A DNA stretch of 64,000 bases from contig NZ_JAOQNS010000002.1 in the NCBI RefSeq assembly GCF_025961475.1, positions 186,001 to 250,000 of the forward strand. The letters are read 5' to 3'. The stretch is from Rhodobium gokarnense (lineage in GTDB: Bacteria > Pseudomonadota > Alphaproteobacteria > Rhizobiales > Rhodobiaceae). Shown here piece by piece: positions 53,550 through 62,194 of this stretch. A model generated the notes under the pieces. That model saw only the letters and a list, made by a program, of their open reading frames with translations. It had not been told where the DNA came from and did not search any database. Within the stretch, counting starts at the first letter, position 1. Every line of letters starts with the position of its first letter. Both the position numbers and the translations under genes were made by a program.

Positions 53550-54115
53550 GGATGAGTTCCTCCCCCGTTTAGCCGGCTGAGGACTCAGCCGGGCCGTTTC
53601 GCCGTTTGTCCGGCGGTATTAAGGCCGTGCCTTTCAAAAGGAACGACCGGTTTGGGGGCGTAAATCGCCCCGATTAGGTCGAGTCTATACCCCCGGCACA
53701 GCGCCACCGTATACGACTTTTGTCTAAGATGCCCTGTGTCTTCAAGGGATTGCATGCGTTTTTATTTGCCGTAATCCAGAAGAACGTATCGCAAAATAGA
53801 AACATGGTTTGAGTAAAACTTCGGAGGGGAGATCGGCGGGCCTTAAAGAATTCAAGATGGGCGCCGCCCGTCTTTTGCGCACGACTATGTGCGACGCGTT
53901 ATCCGGCACTGCGGCTTTTCCTTGCAATAACCTTTCCCAAGGACGTAAGTTTAATGAACAACAATCCGCCATTGGGTCAAACGGGTGGAGTGACGGGTAA
54001 TACAAAAGGGCGTTGACGGCCTTCGTTTAAACGTGTGCGAAGGCAGGGAGGACATGGCTTTTGCAGGCACTGCAGGGGTCGCGGTCGATGCCCTTCCGTA
54101 TGATGGGAGAGTAGC
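53550..54115. promoter_or_regulatory. Divergent control region between symporter and CrbR-like gene
   Basis: This 566-bp region must hold promoters for both directions. An interrupted palindrome GGGGCG-TAAAT-CGCCCC (53655-53671) lies ~105 bp ahead of the DUF4212 start and is a candidate regulator site. The part from 53740 to 54000 is AT-rich. No credible gene. Confidence 0.5.
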
Positions 54116-54793
54116 GTGACATCCGAAGAGGGCACCCAGTACAGGTTCATCATCGCCGACGATCATCCGCTGTTTCGCGGTGCGTTGCGCAAGACCATCG
54201 AAGAGATGTTCGACAGCGTGACCATCGTCGAAGCCGGCAGCCTCGATGAGGTCTCCGGCGAGCTGGAGTCCAACTGCGATATCGATCTGGTGCTGCTGGA
54301 TCTGTCGATGCCCGGCATGCGTGGCTTTTCCGGCCTCATCTACCTGCGCGCCCAGCATCCCGGCACGCCGGTGTGCATCGTCTCCGGCACCGAGGAGGCG
54401 ACCACCATCCGCCGCTGCATGAATTTCGGCGCCGCCGGCTACATCCCGAAATCGCAAGGGATCGAGAAGATCCGCGATGCCCTCGGCGCGATCCTGAACG
54501 GCGACACCTGGACGCCGAGCGAGATCGACCTCGATGCCGGCGACGACGACGAGATCCAGGCGCTGGTCGGGCGCCTGTCCACCCTGACGCCGCAGCAGGT
54601 CCGCGTGCTGATGATGCTGAGCGAGGGCCTGCTCAACAAGCAGATCGCCTATGAGCTCGGCGTCTCGGAAGCGACGGTGAAGGCGCACGTCTCGGCGATC
54701 CTGCAGAAGCTCAACGTTGAAAGCCGCACCCAGGCGGTGATCGCGGCCAACCGCATCGAGGCCGGCCAGTGGCAGACGGCGGTTGCGAGCTGA
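54116..54793 (+). CDS. crbR: LuxR-type response regulator, CrbR/ErdR-like
   Basis: The 225-residue regulator has receiver residues ADDHP, phosphoacceptor in LVLLDLSMPG and Lys in GYIPKSQG, then a LuxR-type HTH (LTPQQVRVLMMLSEGLLNKQIAYELGVSEATVKAHVSAIL). It is the likely partner of the SSS-type hybrid kinase encoded convergently (stops 75 bp apart); this pair matches CrbR/CrbS (ErdR/MxtR), known to switch on acetyl-CoA synthetase and acetate use. GTG 54116 follows TGGGAGAG. acs itself is not in the window. Confidence 0.85.
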   Translation: MTSEEGTQYRFIIADDHPLFRGALRKTIEEMFDSVTIVEAGSLDEVSGELESNCDIDLVLLDLSMPGMRGFSGLIYLRAQHPGTPVCIVSGTEEATTIRRCMNFGAAGYIPKSQGIEKIRDALGAILNGDTWTPSEIDLDAGDDDEIQALVGRLSTLTPQQVRVLMMLSEGLLNKQIAYELGVSEATVKAHVSAILQKLNVESRTQAVIAANRIEAGQWQTAVAS

Positions 54794-54867
54794 CCCGTTC
54801 CGCGCCGCACCTTTCCATCATTTTTCGTTGCAAAGGTCCCTGCGTTGCGCCGGCGTAACGCGTAACG

Positions 54868-57800
54868 TTACTCCGCGGCCGAGCGGCGCGGGTTCACCTG
54901 GGTGAGGAATGCCCGGAGCGCGGCCGGCTTCACCGGCTTTTGCAGCACCACCAGGCCCTTTTCCTCCGCCTCCTGGCGCACCGCCGGCGAGCGGTCGGCG
55001 GTGATCAGCGCGCCCGGCGTGCGGGTTCCGAAATGCCAGCGCAGTTGCCGGGCGGCCTCGATGCCGGTGCCGGTATCGAGGTGATAGTCGAGGAGCAGGA
55101 TATCCGGCACCACGCCGTTGTCGGCGAGCGCGGTCTCGGCCTCGGCGACGGAGCGCGCCGTCACCACCTGGCAGCCCCAGCCGGACAGCAGCGTTTCCAT
55201 GCCGGAGAGGATCTTCGGCTCGTTGTCGATGCAAAGGACCGAGAGCCCGGTGAGCGGCTTGGCCGCCGCCGCGGGCCGGGCTTCGGCCTTCGGGGTCAGC
55301 GGCACCGCCGAGGTCACCGGCAACAGCACGGAAAAGTGCGAGCCGCGATTGTCCTCGGACTCCACAGTGACCGGATGGCCGAGCACCCGCGCGATGCGCT
55401 CCACGATGGACAGCCCGAGCCCGAGGCCGGGCGCCACCTTGACGCCGCGCTCCAGCCGGCTGAATTCGGCGAAGATCTCGCGGCGTTTTTCCGGCGGCAC
55501 GCCGATGCCGGTGTCCAGCACTTCAACGCTCATCTGCCTGCCGCGGCGCCGGCAGCCGATCAGCACCTTGCCGCGCTCGGTGTATTTGATGGCGTTGGAG
55601 GCAAGGTTCTGCAACAGTCGGCGCAGCAGGCGCCGGTCGGAGCGCACGCTGAGGCTGCACGGCACGATGCGGAAGTCGAGCCCCTTGTCCCGTGCCATCG
55701 GCTCGAAGTCGACCTTGAGCTGGGAGAGGATGTCGTCGATCGGAAAGACGCCGATCTCCGGCTTCATGGCGCCGGTGTCGAGCCGCGACATATCGAGGAC
55801 GGCGCCGATGATCTCCTCCACCGAATCGAGCGAGGCCTCGACGTTCTCGACCAACTCGCGGTCCTTGGTCTCGGAGAACCGCTCCACCAAGCTCTGGGCG
55901 TAGAGCCGGGCGGCGTTGAGCGGCTGCAGGATGTCGTGGCCGGCGCCGGCCAGGAACCGCGTCTTGCCGAGATTGGCTTCGTCGGCGAGGCGCTTGGCGA
56001 CCGTCAGCTCCTGGTTCAGCCGGGTCAGCTCCATGGTGCGCTCGCGCACGCGTTTTTCGAGTGTCTCGTTGGCGCGGGCCAGCGCCTCCTCGGCGAGCAC
56101 CCGTTCGGTGATGTCGGAAAAGGTGATGACGATGCCGCCGGTCGGCATCGGGCTGGTGTGGATCTCCAGGATGCCGCCGCTCGCCAGTTGCTCCTGGAAA
56201 TCCTCCATCCGCCGGGCAACGCGCTCAAGCCGCTGACCGACCAGCGTATCGACCGCGCCCGGCCCGAACTCGCCCGCCTCGGCCACATGGGTGAAGATGT
56301 CGTGGAGCGGTGTTCCCACATGGCCGTATTCGCCCGGCAGGCCGAGGAGCTCGCGGAACCGCCGGTTCCAGCAGGTCAGCCGGAGTTCGGCATCGAACAC
56401 GGCGATGCCCTGCTCGACCTGATCGAGGGCGGTCTGCAGCAGGTCGCGATTGTACTGGATCGCCGTCGTCGCATCGTCGAGGAGCTTCATGGCGCCTTTC
56501 GAAGCCGGATCGCGACGCTCCACCAGGAGCGACAGCACCAGCCGCGAGGAGGCAGCCCCGATCGCGCTGGCGAGAAGCTGTTCGGCAAAGCGCATGGTCC
56601 GGGCATCGGCCGGCTCGTGCGCCGGCGCGGCGATCCGTTCCGCCTCCAGATGGGCGACGAAGGCCCGCTCGGTGCGCTCCTCGCCGAGATAGCGGGCGAC
56701 GGTCTTTTTCAGATCGTCCAGCGTCACCGCCGTGCGCCAGAGCCGGAACGCCGGCGTCGGCGCCAGGTCGCTCGGCACGAAGACGGCCGCCTGCAGCCGT
56801 TCCAGCGGCGTCGGCATGCGCGTCAGCGAGACGAACACGTAGCAGCCCACATTGATCGACAGGCTCCAGAAGACGCCGTGGATGTACGGATCGAACGACA
56901 GAGAAAAGAGGGCCTGGGGCCTCAGGAGCCAGATGCCGAAGGGGCCGGCGGTGAGCAGGGTTTCGTCGAAAAGTCCGGCATCGACGAAGGAGGGTAGCAA
57001 CAGCGTATAGGCCCACACCCCGAAGCCCGACAGCATGCCGGCAATGGCGCCACGCGCCGTGCCGCCGCGCCAGATCAGCCCGCCGAAGAAGGCCGGGGCG
57101 AACTGGGCGATCGCGGCAAAGGAGAGGAGCCCGATCGAGGCCAGCGCCGAGGAATCGCCGATCATCCGATAATAGGCGAAGGCGAGGAACAGGGTGCCGA
57201 GGATCGCGCCGCGCCGGATGCCGATCAGGAGCTGGCCCATGTCGCGGGCGCCGGCGGCGTCGTCTTCGCGCCGCCTCAGGATCAGCGGCATGACGAGGTC
57301 GTTGGAGATCATGATGGCGAGCGCGACGGAGGCGACGATGACCATGGCCGTCGCCGCCGACAGCCCGCCGATGAAGGCGATCAGCGAGATCAGGCTGGCG
57401 TCGTTGTTCATCGGCAGCGCCAGCACGAAGCCGTCGGCGTGGACGGAATCCCCGAAGGTGATGAGGCCGGCGATGGCGATCGGCACGACGAAGAGGTTGA
57501 TGAGGATCAGATAGATCGGGAACAGCCAGGTCGCGCGGCGCAGCTCGGCCGGGCTATTGTTCTCCGTCACCGTGACGTGGAACTGCCGCGGCAGCATGAG
57601 TGCCGCAAAGAACGACATCAGCGTCAGCCCGATCCAGCTCCCGCCGTGCAGCTCGCCCTGGAAGCGCGAGGCGATCGCCGGCCGGGACTGCATCAGCTCC
57701 ATCAGGTGCCCCGGACCGTCGAAGAGGACATAGGTGACGTAAAGCCCGACGATCAGGAAGGCGATCAGCTTGACGACGGATTCGGCGGCCACCGCCAGCA

Positions 57801-58383
57801 TCAGGCCTTCCTGGTGCTCGGTTGCGTCGATGTGCCTTGTGCCGAAGAGGATGGCAAAGAGCGCCATCGCCCCGGTCACCAGGAGCGCCACGTCGTTGAA
57901 CCAGGGCGACAGCGACGCCCCGCCGATGAACCACGGCTCGCTGAGGACGGCCGTGACGGAGGTCGCGACGGCCTTCAGTTGCAGGGCGATATAGGGGATG
58001 GTGCCGATCAGCGCGATGATGGCAACGACCGCGGCGACCGGCTGGCTCTTGCCGTAGCGCGCCGCCATGAAGTCGGCGATCGAGGTGATGCGCTCGGCCT
58101 TGGCCAGGTTGATGAGGCGCAGCAGCAGCGGATAGCCGAGGGCAAACAGCAGGATCGGACCGATATAGATTGTCAGGAAATCGAGCCCGCGCGAGGCGGC
58201 GAGCCCGACGGACCCGAAGAACGTCCAGGACGTGCAGTAAACGCCGAGCGACAGGGCATAGATCAGCGGCCGCCCGCGCCCGGGCGCCCGGCCGCGGCTC
58301 GCCCGGTCGCCATAGCTGGCGATGGCAAAGAGGAGGCCGATATAGAGGAAGGCGACGCCGACCACGAACCAGCCTTGCAGCAT
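54868..58383 (-). CDS. crbS: Hybrid sensor kinase with sodium:solute symporter domain, CrbS/MxtR-like
   Basis: The 1171-residue protein begins with a 12-13-helix sodium:solute symporter domain (about 1-525; SVGLAASRGLDFLTIYIGP, ADFMAARYGKSQPVAA), then a connector, a PAS domain (about 655-775, TAIQYNRDLLQTALDQVEQGI), coiled coil, HisKA with AGAGHDILQPLNA (His816), HATPase (NLASNAIKYT, GLGLSIVERIA) and a C-terminal receiver (CIDNEP, Asp1099 in LLLDYHLD). It senses substrate or flux through the symporter part and signals to the CrbR-like regulator. GGAAGAGG precedes ATG 58383. Confidence 0.92.
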   Translation of the reverse strand: MLQGWFVVGVAFLYIGLLFAIASYGDRASRGRAPGRGRPLIYALSLGVYCTSWTFFGSVGLAASRGLDFLTIYIGPILLFALGYPLLLRLINLAKAERITSIADFMAARYGKSQPVAAVVAIIALIGTIPYIALQLKAVATSVTAVLSEPWFIGGASLSPWFNDVALLVTGAMALFAILFGTRHIDATEHQEGLMLAVAAESVVKLIAFLIVGLYVTYVLFDGPGHLMELMQSRPAIASRFQGELHGGSWIGLTLMSFFAALMLPRQFHVTVTENNSPAELRRATWLFPIYLILINLFVVPIAIAGLITFGDSVHADGFVLALPMNNDASLISLIAFIGGLSAATAMVIVASVALAIMISNDLVMPLILRRREDDAAGARDMGQLLIGIRRGAILGTLFLAFAYYRMIGDSSALASIGLLSFAAIAQFAPAFFGGLIWRGGTARGAIAGMLSGFGVWAYTLLLPSFVDAGLFDETLLTAGPFGIWLLRPQALFSLSFDPYIHGVFWSLSINVGCYVFVSLTRMPTPLERLQAAVFVPSDLAPTPAFRLWRTAVTLDDLKKTVARYLGEERTERAFVAHLEAERIAAPAHEPADARTMRFAEQLLASAIGAASSRLVLSLLVERRDPASKGAMKLLDDATTAIQYNRDLLQTALDQVEQGIAVFDAELRLTCWNRRFRELLGLPGEYGHVGTPLHDIFTHVAEAGEFGPGAVDTLVGQRLERVARRMEDFQEQLASGGILEIHTSPMPTGGIVITFSDITERVLAEEALARANETLEKRVRERTMELTRLNQELTVAKRLADEANLGKTRFLAGAGHDILQPLNAARLYAQSLVERFSETKDRELVENVEASLDSVEEIIGAVLDMSRLDTGAMKPEIGVFPIDDILSQLKVDFEPMARDKGLDFRIVPCSLSVRSDRRLLRRLLQNLASNAIKYTERGKVLIGCRRRGRQMSVEVLDTGIGVPPEKRREIFAEFSRLERGVKVAPGLGLGLSIVERIARVLGHPVTVESEDNRGSHFSVLLPVTSAVPLTPKAEARPAAAAKPLTGLSVLCIDNEPKILSGMETLLSGWGCQVVTARSVAEAETALADNGVVPDILLLDYHLDTGTGIEAARQLRWHFGTRTPGALITADRSPAVRQEAEEKGLVVLQKPVKPAALRAFLTQVNPRRSAAE

Positions 58384-58578
58384 TTCGCCTCTTCCGTCAC
58401 GTTACGGGCTTGGTCGCCGCGGATGCGTTTCGGGAACGCTTTCACAGGCGGTCGACGGGAAACAGGGCCGGAGGCCCGAAGGCCCCGGAAGCATTGGCAG
58501 ATCGGATCATATGCCGGCCGGCTTGTCCACACCCCGGGGGCATCGCCGCGGCACCGGACGGTCGGGAGGATTGCCTTG

Positions 58579-59235
58579 GTGTTTGCCGCGGTGCGCCACT
58601 GGCTGGGCGACATGTTTCGCAAGGACGCACCCGTCGTCAGTGCGGCGACGCTGGCCGACTTCCTCGACGCCCACGCCGCCTTCATCGTCCAGAAATGCAT
58701 CTATGAATATGCCCGCGCCCGCGCCGGCACGATGTCGCTGGCCCTCTTCAAGGAGGAGGGCTTCAAGGCGGCGGTGGAGACCTCGCGCTGGCAGAACTAT
58801 CCCCTCGGCCTTCGCTATGTCGGCGAAATGGCGATGAACGTTCTGCGCCCCGACTGGCCGGGCAGTACCGCCGACCTTTCGGAGCGGCTAGCCGGCATCT
58901 TCGCCCAGATCACGAACCGTTATCCCGTCCCGGACGGATTTCCGGAGGATTTCTGGCAAAACGCCCGGCAGGACATCTCCCGCCACCTGGCCCGGGCCGC
59001 CCTTGCTCCGGCCAAACCGGTGAAGGACATTCCGCTCGCCACCGTGGAGCAGTTCTTTGCCCGCCTGCCGATCCACGAGCGGCTTCGTGGCTACGACTAC
59101 CAGCTCATCCAGAACAATTTGCGCATCAATCTCTGCCGCAGCTATGAGACCTTGCGGGCGCGGCTCGACCGGGAGGCGCTTTGCGCCGATCTCGCCGCCG
59201 ACAGCGGCGCGATCGCGCTGCGGGCCGGCGCATGA
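58579..59235 (+). CDS. Conserved-looking protein of unknown function
   Basis: The ~218-residue protein, mostly helical, lacks signal peptide or membrane segments. It shows FLDAHAAFIVQKCIYEYARARAG, LGLRYVGEMAMNVLRP and LPIHERLRGYDYQLIQNNLRINLCRSYE. I do not recognise a domain. The best site is GGGAGGA ahead of TTG 58576/GTG 58579; the frame upstream overlaps the kinase gene antisense. It lies between the CrbS-like kinase (divergent) and the exonuclease-CBS-nucleotidyltransferase gene, 113 bp before it on the same strand, so a role in that system is plausible. Confidence 0.75.
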   Translation: MFAAVRHWLGDMFRKDAPVVSAATLADFLDAHAAFIVQKCIYEYARARAGTMSLALFKEEGFKAAVETSRWQNYPLGLRYVGEMAMNVLRPDWPGSTADLSERLAGIFAQITNRYPVPDGFPEDFWQNARQDISRHLARAALAPAKPVKDIPLATVEQFFARLPIHERLRGYDYQLIQNNLRINLCRSYETLRARLDREALCADLAADSGAIALRAGA

Positions 59236-59348
59236 AGCGCGTCACGACGGGGGAGGCGGCAGGACCGTATGTCAGCACGATAAGGTCGAGCGTGTCGCGT
59301 AGATTTCGCTGGAGGCGACAGGCTATAACAAACAAAAAAGGACCAGTC

Positions 59349-61502
59349 ATGCCGAGGAAATCGAGTGCCACGCCGCTGGTCGCCGTCGACGCGGTGGCCC
59401 TTGATACCGAGACCACGGGGCTTGATCCGGCGAAGGCCCGGATCGTCCAGATCGGCGCGGTCCGCATCCGCGACGGCAAGCTGGTCGACGACGCCACCTT
59501 CGACGTCATGGTCGATCCGGGAACGCCGATCCCGGCCGCGACCTCCGCCGTCCACCACATCGACGACACCATGGTCGCCGGCAAGCCGCCCTTTGCCGAG
59601 GTGCGCGCCGCGCTCGAGGAATTCATCGGCGGGGCCATCGTCATCGGCCATTCCATCGGCTTCGACCTCGCCATCCTGCGCCGCGAATATCTGCGCATCG
59701 ACGAGGCCTGGCGCCAGCCGCGCAGCCTCGACACGCGGCTGCTCGCCCAGGTCGCCAACAGGACCCTGCCGGATTTCTCCCTCGACATGCTCGCCTCCTG
59801 GCTCGGCGTCGACATCTCCGACCGCCACACCGCCGTCGGCGATGCGCGCGCCACGGCCCGCATCTTCCTGGAGCTGGTGCCGAAGCTCCGCGCCGACGGC
59901 GTGCGCACCGTCGCGGAAGCCGAGAACGCCTGCCGCAAGCTCACCCGGGTGCTCGACGAGCACATGCGGGCCGGCTGGGTCGAGCCGGTGGCCTCGCCGA
60001 GCCAGCGCGACGCGGAGCGGACGCTCGCGCGCATCGACAGCTATCCCTATCGCCACCGCGTCCGCGACGTCATGACCAGTCCGCCGCTCGTCGCCAGCGA
60101 GGCGATGTCGCTGCAGGACGCCGTCGGCCTGATGATGCAGAAGAAGGTGTCCTCCCTGTTCCTGGCGCCGCCGGATCGCATTGCAGGCACAGCGAAGCCC
60201 GATGCGGATGGCCCCGACGTCGGCGAGATCGGCATCGTCACGGAACGCGACGTGCTGCGGACCGTTGCCGAGGGCGGCCCCAAGGCGCTTGCCGAGACCG
60301 TTTCGGCCATCATGTCGATGCCCGTCGCCCATGTGCCGGCCGATGCCTTCATCTACCGCGCGGTCGGGCGCATGAACCGCATGGGCGTGCGCCATCTCGC
60401 CGTTGCCGACGACGAGGGCCGGCTGGTCGGCGCCCTGTCCGCCCGCGATCTGTTGCGCCTGCGTGCCAGCGAGGCGATCTCGCTGGGCGACGAGATCGAT
60501 GCCGCCGGCGACGTGCCGGCCCTTGCCAAGGCTTGGGCGCGGCTGCCCATGGTCTCCGCCAGCCTGGTTGCCGAGGACATCTCCAGCCACGACATCGCCG
60601 GCGTCATCAGCCGCGAGCTCGGCGCGCTCACCCGCCGCGCCGCCGTCCTTGCCGAACAGAATATGGTCCGCGCCGGCAAGGGCGATGCCCCCTGTTCCTT
60701 CGCCGTTCTCGTGCTCGGCTCGGCCGGGCGCGGCGAAAGCCTCCTCGGCGCCGACCAGGACAACGCCATCGTCTTCGCCGAGGGAGACCCGGACGGCCCG
60801 GAGGATCGCTGGTTCGCCGAATTCGGCAAGCAGCTCTCGGCCATCCTGCACGATGTCGGCGTTGCCGACTGCCCCGGCGGAGTCATGGCCCGCAACGCCG
60901 CCTGGCGCGGCAGCCTCGACACCTGGCGCGGCCGCATCGGCGACTGGGTGCGCCGCTCCCGGCCGCAGGACCTCCTCAACGTCGACATCTTCTTCGACAT
61001 GCGCGCCGCCCATGGCGATGCCGCGCTCGCCCGCACCTTGATGGAGGAGGCCTATGAGCTCGGCCACGCCGCCCCGAGCTTTGCCAAGCTGCTGGCCGAG
61101 GCGGTCACCGACTTCAAGCCGCCGCTGACCTTCCTCGGCGGTATCAGGACCGAGGCCGGCCGGGTCGATTTAAAGCTCGGCGGCCTGATGCCGATCGTCG
61201 CCAGCGCCCGGGTTCTCGCCATCCGCCACAAGATCCTGCACCGCGCCACCCAGCATCGGCTGGAGTCGGCGATCGCCATGCGCATCGGCGGCGAGCCCGA
61301 CCTGCAGCAGATGATGCGCACCCACGGCCTCATCCTCGGCCATGTCCTGCGCCAGCAGCTCGCCGACATCGACGAGGGCAAGCCGCTCTCCAATGCGGTT
61401 TCCCTGAAGCGCCTGCCGCGCCACGACGCCGATGCCCTCAGGGACGCGCTTTCCCGGCTCACCCATATCGACGATCTGCTGCGCGACCTGTTGTTCGCCT
61501 GA
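59349..61502 (+). CDS. Fusion of DnaQ-like exonuclease, CBS pair and DUF294 nucleotidyltransferase
   Basis: The 717-residue protein has three units. Residues 12-180 form a DEDDh exonuclease with DTETTGL (Asp19, Glu21), GHSIGFDLAIL and HTAVGDARATA. Residues 235-375 hold two CBS motifs (RDVMTSPPLVASE; IMSMPVAHVPADA...GVRHLAVAD), which in this family bind adenine nucleotides. Residues 445-580 hold a DUF294 nucleotidyltransferase with GSAGRGE (457-463) and D-x-D (Asp469, Asp471), followed by its C-terminal helical domain (to ~715). All catalytic residues appear intact. Target is unknown. AAAGGA precedes ATG 59349; in-frame sequence upstream overlaps the previous gene. In other bacteria related exonuclease and DUF294 genes occur near DUF4212/acetate-permease genes. 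Confidence 0.92.
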   Translation: MPRKSSATPLVAVDAVALDTETTGLDPAKARIVQIGAVRIRDGKLVDDATFDVMVDPGTPIPAATSAVHHIDDTMVAGKPPFAEVRAALEEFIGGAIVIGHSIGFDLAILRREYLRIDEAWRQPRSLDTRLLAQVANRTLPDFSLDMLASWLGVDISDRHTAVGDARATARIFLELVPKLRADGVRTVAEAENACRKLTRVLDEHMRAGWVEPVASPSQRDAERTLARIDSYPYRHRVRDVMTSPPLVASEAMSLQDAVGLMMQKKVSSLFLAPPDRIAGTAKPDADGPDVGEIGIVTERDVLRTVAEGGPKALAETVSAIMSMPVAHVPADAFIYRAVGRMNRMGVRHLAVADDEGRLVGALSARDLLRLRASEAISLGDEIDAAGDVPALAKAWARLPMVSASLVAEDISSHDIAGVISRELGALTRRAAVLAEQNMVRAGKGDAPCSFAVLVLGSAGRGESLLGADQDNAIVFAEGDPDGPEDRWFAEFGKQLSAILHDVGVADCPGGVMARNAAWRGSLDTWRGRIGDWVRRSRPQDLLNVDIFFDMRAAHGDAALARTLMEEAYELGHAAPSFAKLLAEAVTDFKPPLTFLGGIRTEAGRVDLKLGGLMPIVASARVLAIRHKILHRATQHRLESAIAMRIGGEPDLQQMMRTHGLILGHVLRQQLADIDEGKPLSNAVSLKRLPRHDADALRDALSRLTHIDDLLRDLLFA

Positions 61503-61656
61503 CCGGTCGGCCAGCGCGCGTGGCGCCCTTACATTGCGTCTTTGAGTTGTGAAATAAGTATTTTGCCGAATGGATTCCCATCTTCGCGCGCGATGCTCTA
61601 ACCTCCGGCCGCAAGGGGAGTCGCGGCCTCGGGCCGCCAATGCGGGAGCACAGGGG

Positions 61657-62082
61657 ATGTTGAAGGAATTCAAGGAGTTTGCCGTCAAAGGCAACATGGT
61701 CGACATGGCTGTCGGCATCGTCATCGGCGCCGCCTTCGGGGCCATCGTCTCGTCGCTGGTCGACGACATCATCATGCCGCCCATCGGCGTCATCGTCGGT
61801 GGCATCGACTTTTCCCAGATCTTCCTGGTGCTGAAGGAGGGGACGCCCCCCGCGCCCTATGACACGGTCGCTGCGGCCAAGGCGGCCGGCGCGACGACCT
61901 GGAATGTCGGGCTGTTCATCAACGCCATCGTCAAGTTCCTCATCGTCGCCTTTGCCCTCTTCATCGTCGTCAAGGGCATCAACCGGCTGCGCCGCAAGGA
62001 GGAAGAGGCTCCGGCCGCCCCGCCCGAGCCGCCGCGCAGCGAAGTCCTGCTTGAAGAAATCCGCGATCTGCTGAAAAAGTAG
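61657..62082 (+). CDS. mscL: Large-conductance mechanosensitive channel
   Basis: The 141-residue channel has the MscL N-terminus [29 protein letters not shown]1 with the constriction glycines, [17 protein letters not shown]2 near residues 80-103 and the cytoplasmic LLEEIRDLL helix. It opens under osmotic downshock. ATG 61657 follows CAGGGG. An acidic/Pro linker ([13 protein letters not shown]) joins TM2 to the terminal helix. Confidence 0.96.
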   Translation: MLKEFKEFAVKGNMVDMAVGIVIGAAFGAIVSSLVDDIIMPPIGVIVGGIDFSQIFLVLKEGTPPAPYDTVAAAKAAGATTWNVGLFINAIVKFLIVAFALFIVVKGINRLRRKEEEAPAAPPEPPRSEVLLEEIRDLLKK

Positions 62083-62194
62083 CTCTGGAGCCGGCGTGCC
62101 CTTGCTGCGGCGCGCCGGGCACCGGAATTGCCGAACAACCGGCCCGGCTTTCGGCCGGAATTGCAGGGTATTGTTTGCCGAAAGGGCCAAAAAG

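Noticed and set aside
53742-54005. Small genes in the symporter-regulator gap
   Set aside because: Frames on both strands overlap, have no ribosome-binding site or recognisable features, and lie in a likely promoter region.
54862-54871. GTAACGTTAC palindrome as an operator
   Set aside because: It is short and overlaps the stop codon of the CrbS-like gene; a similar dyad near 43568-43584 is not enough to define a site.
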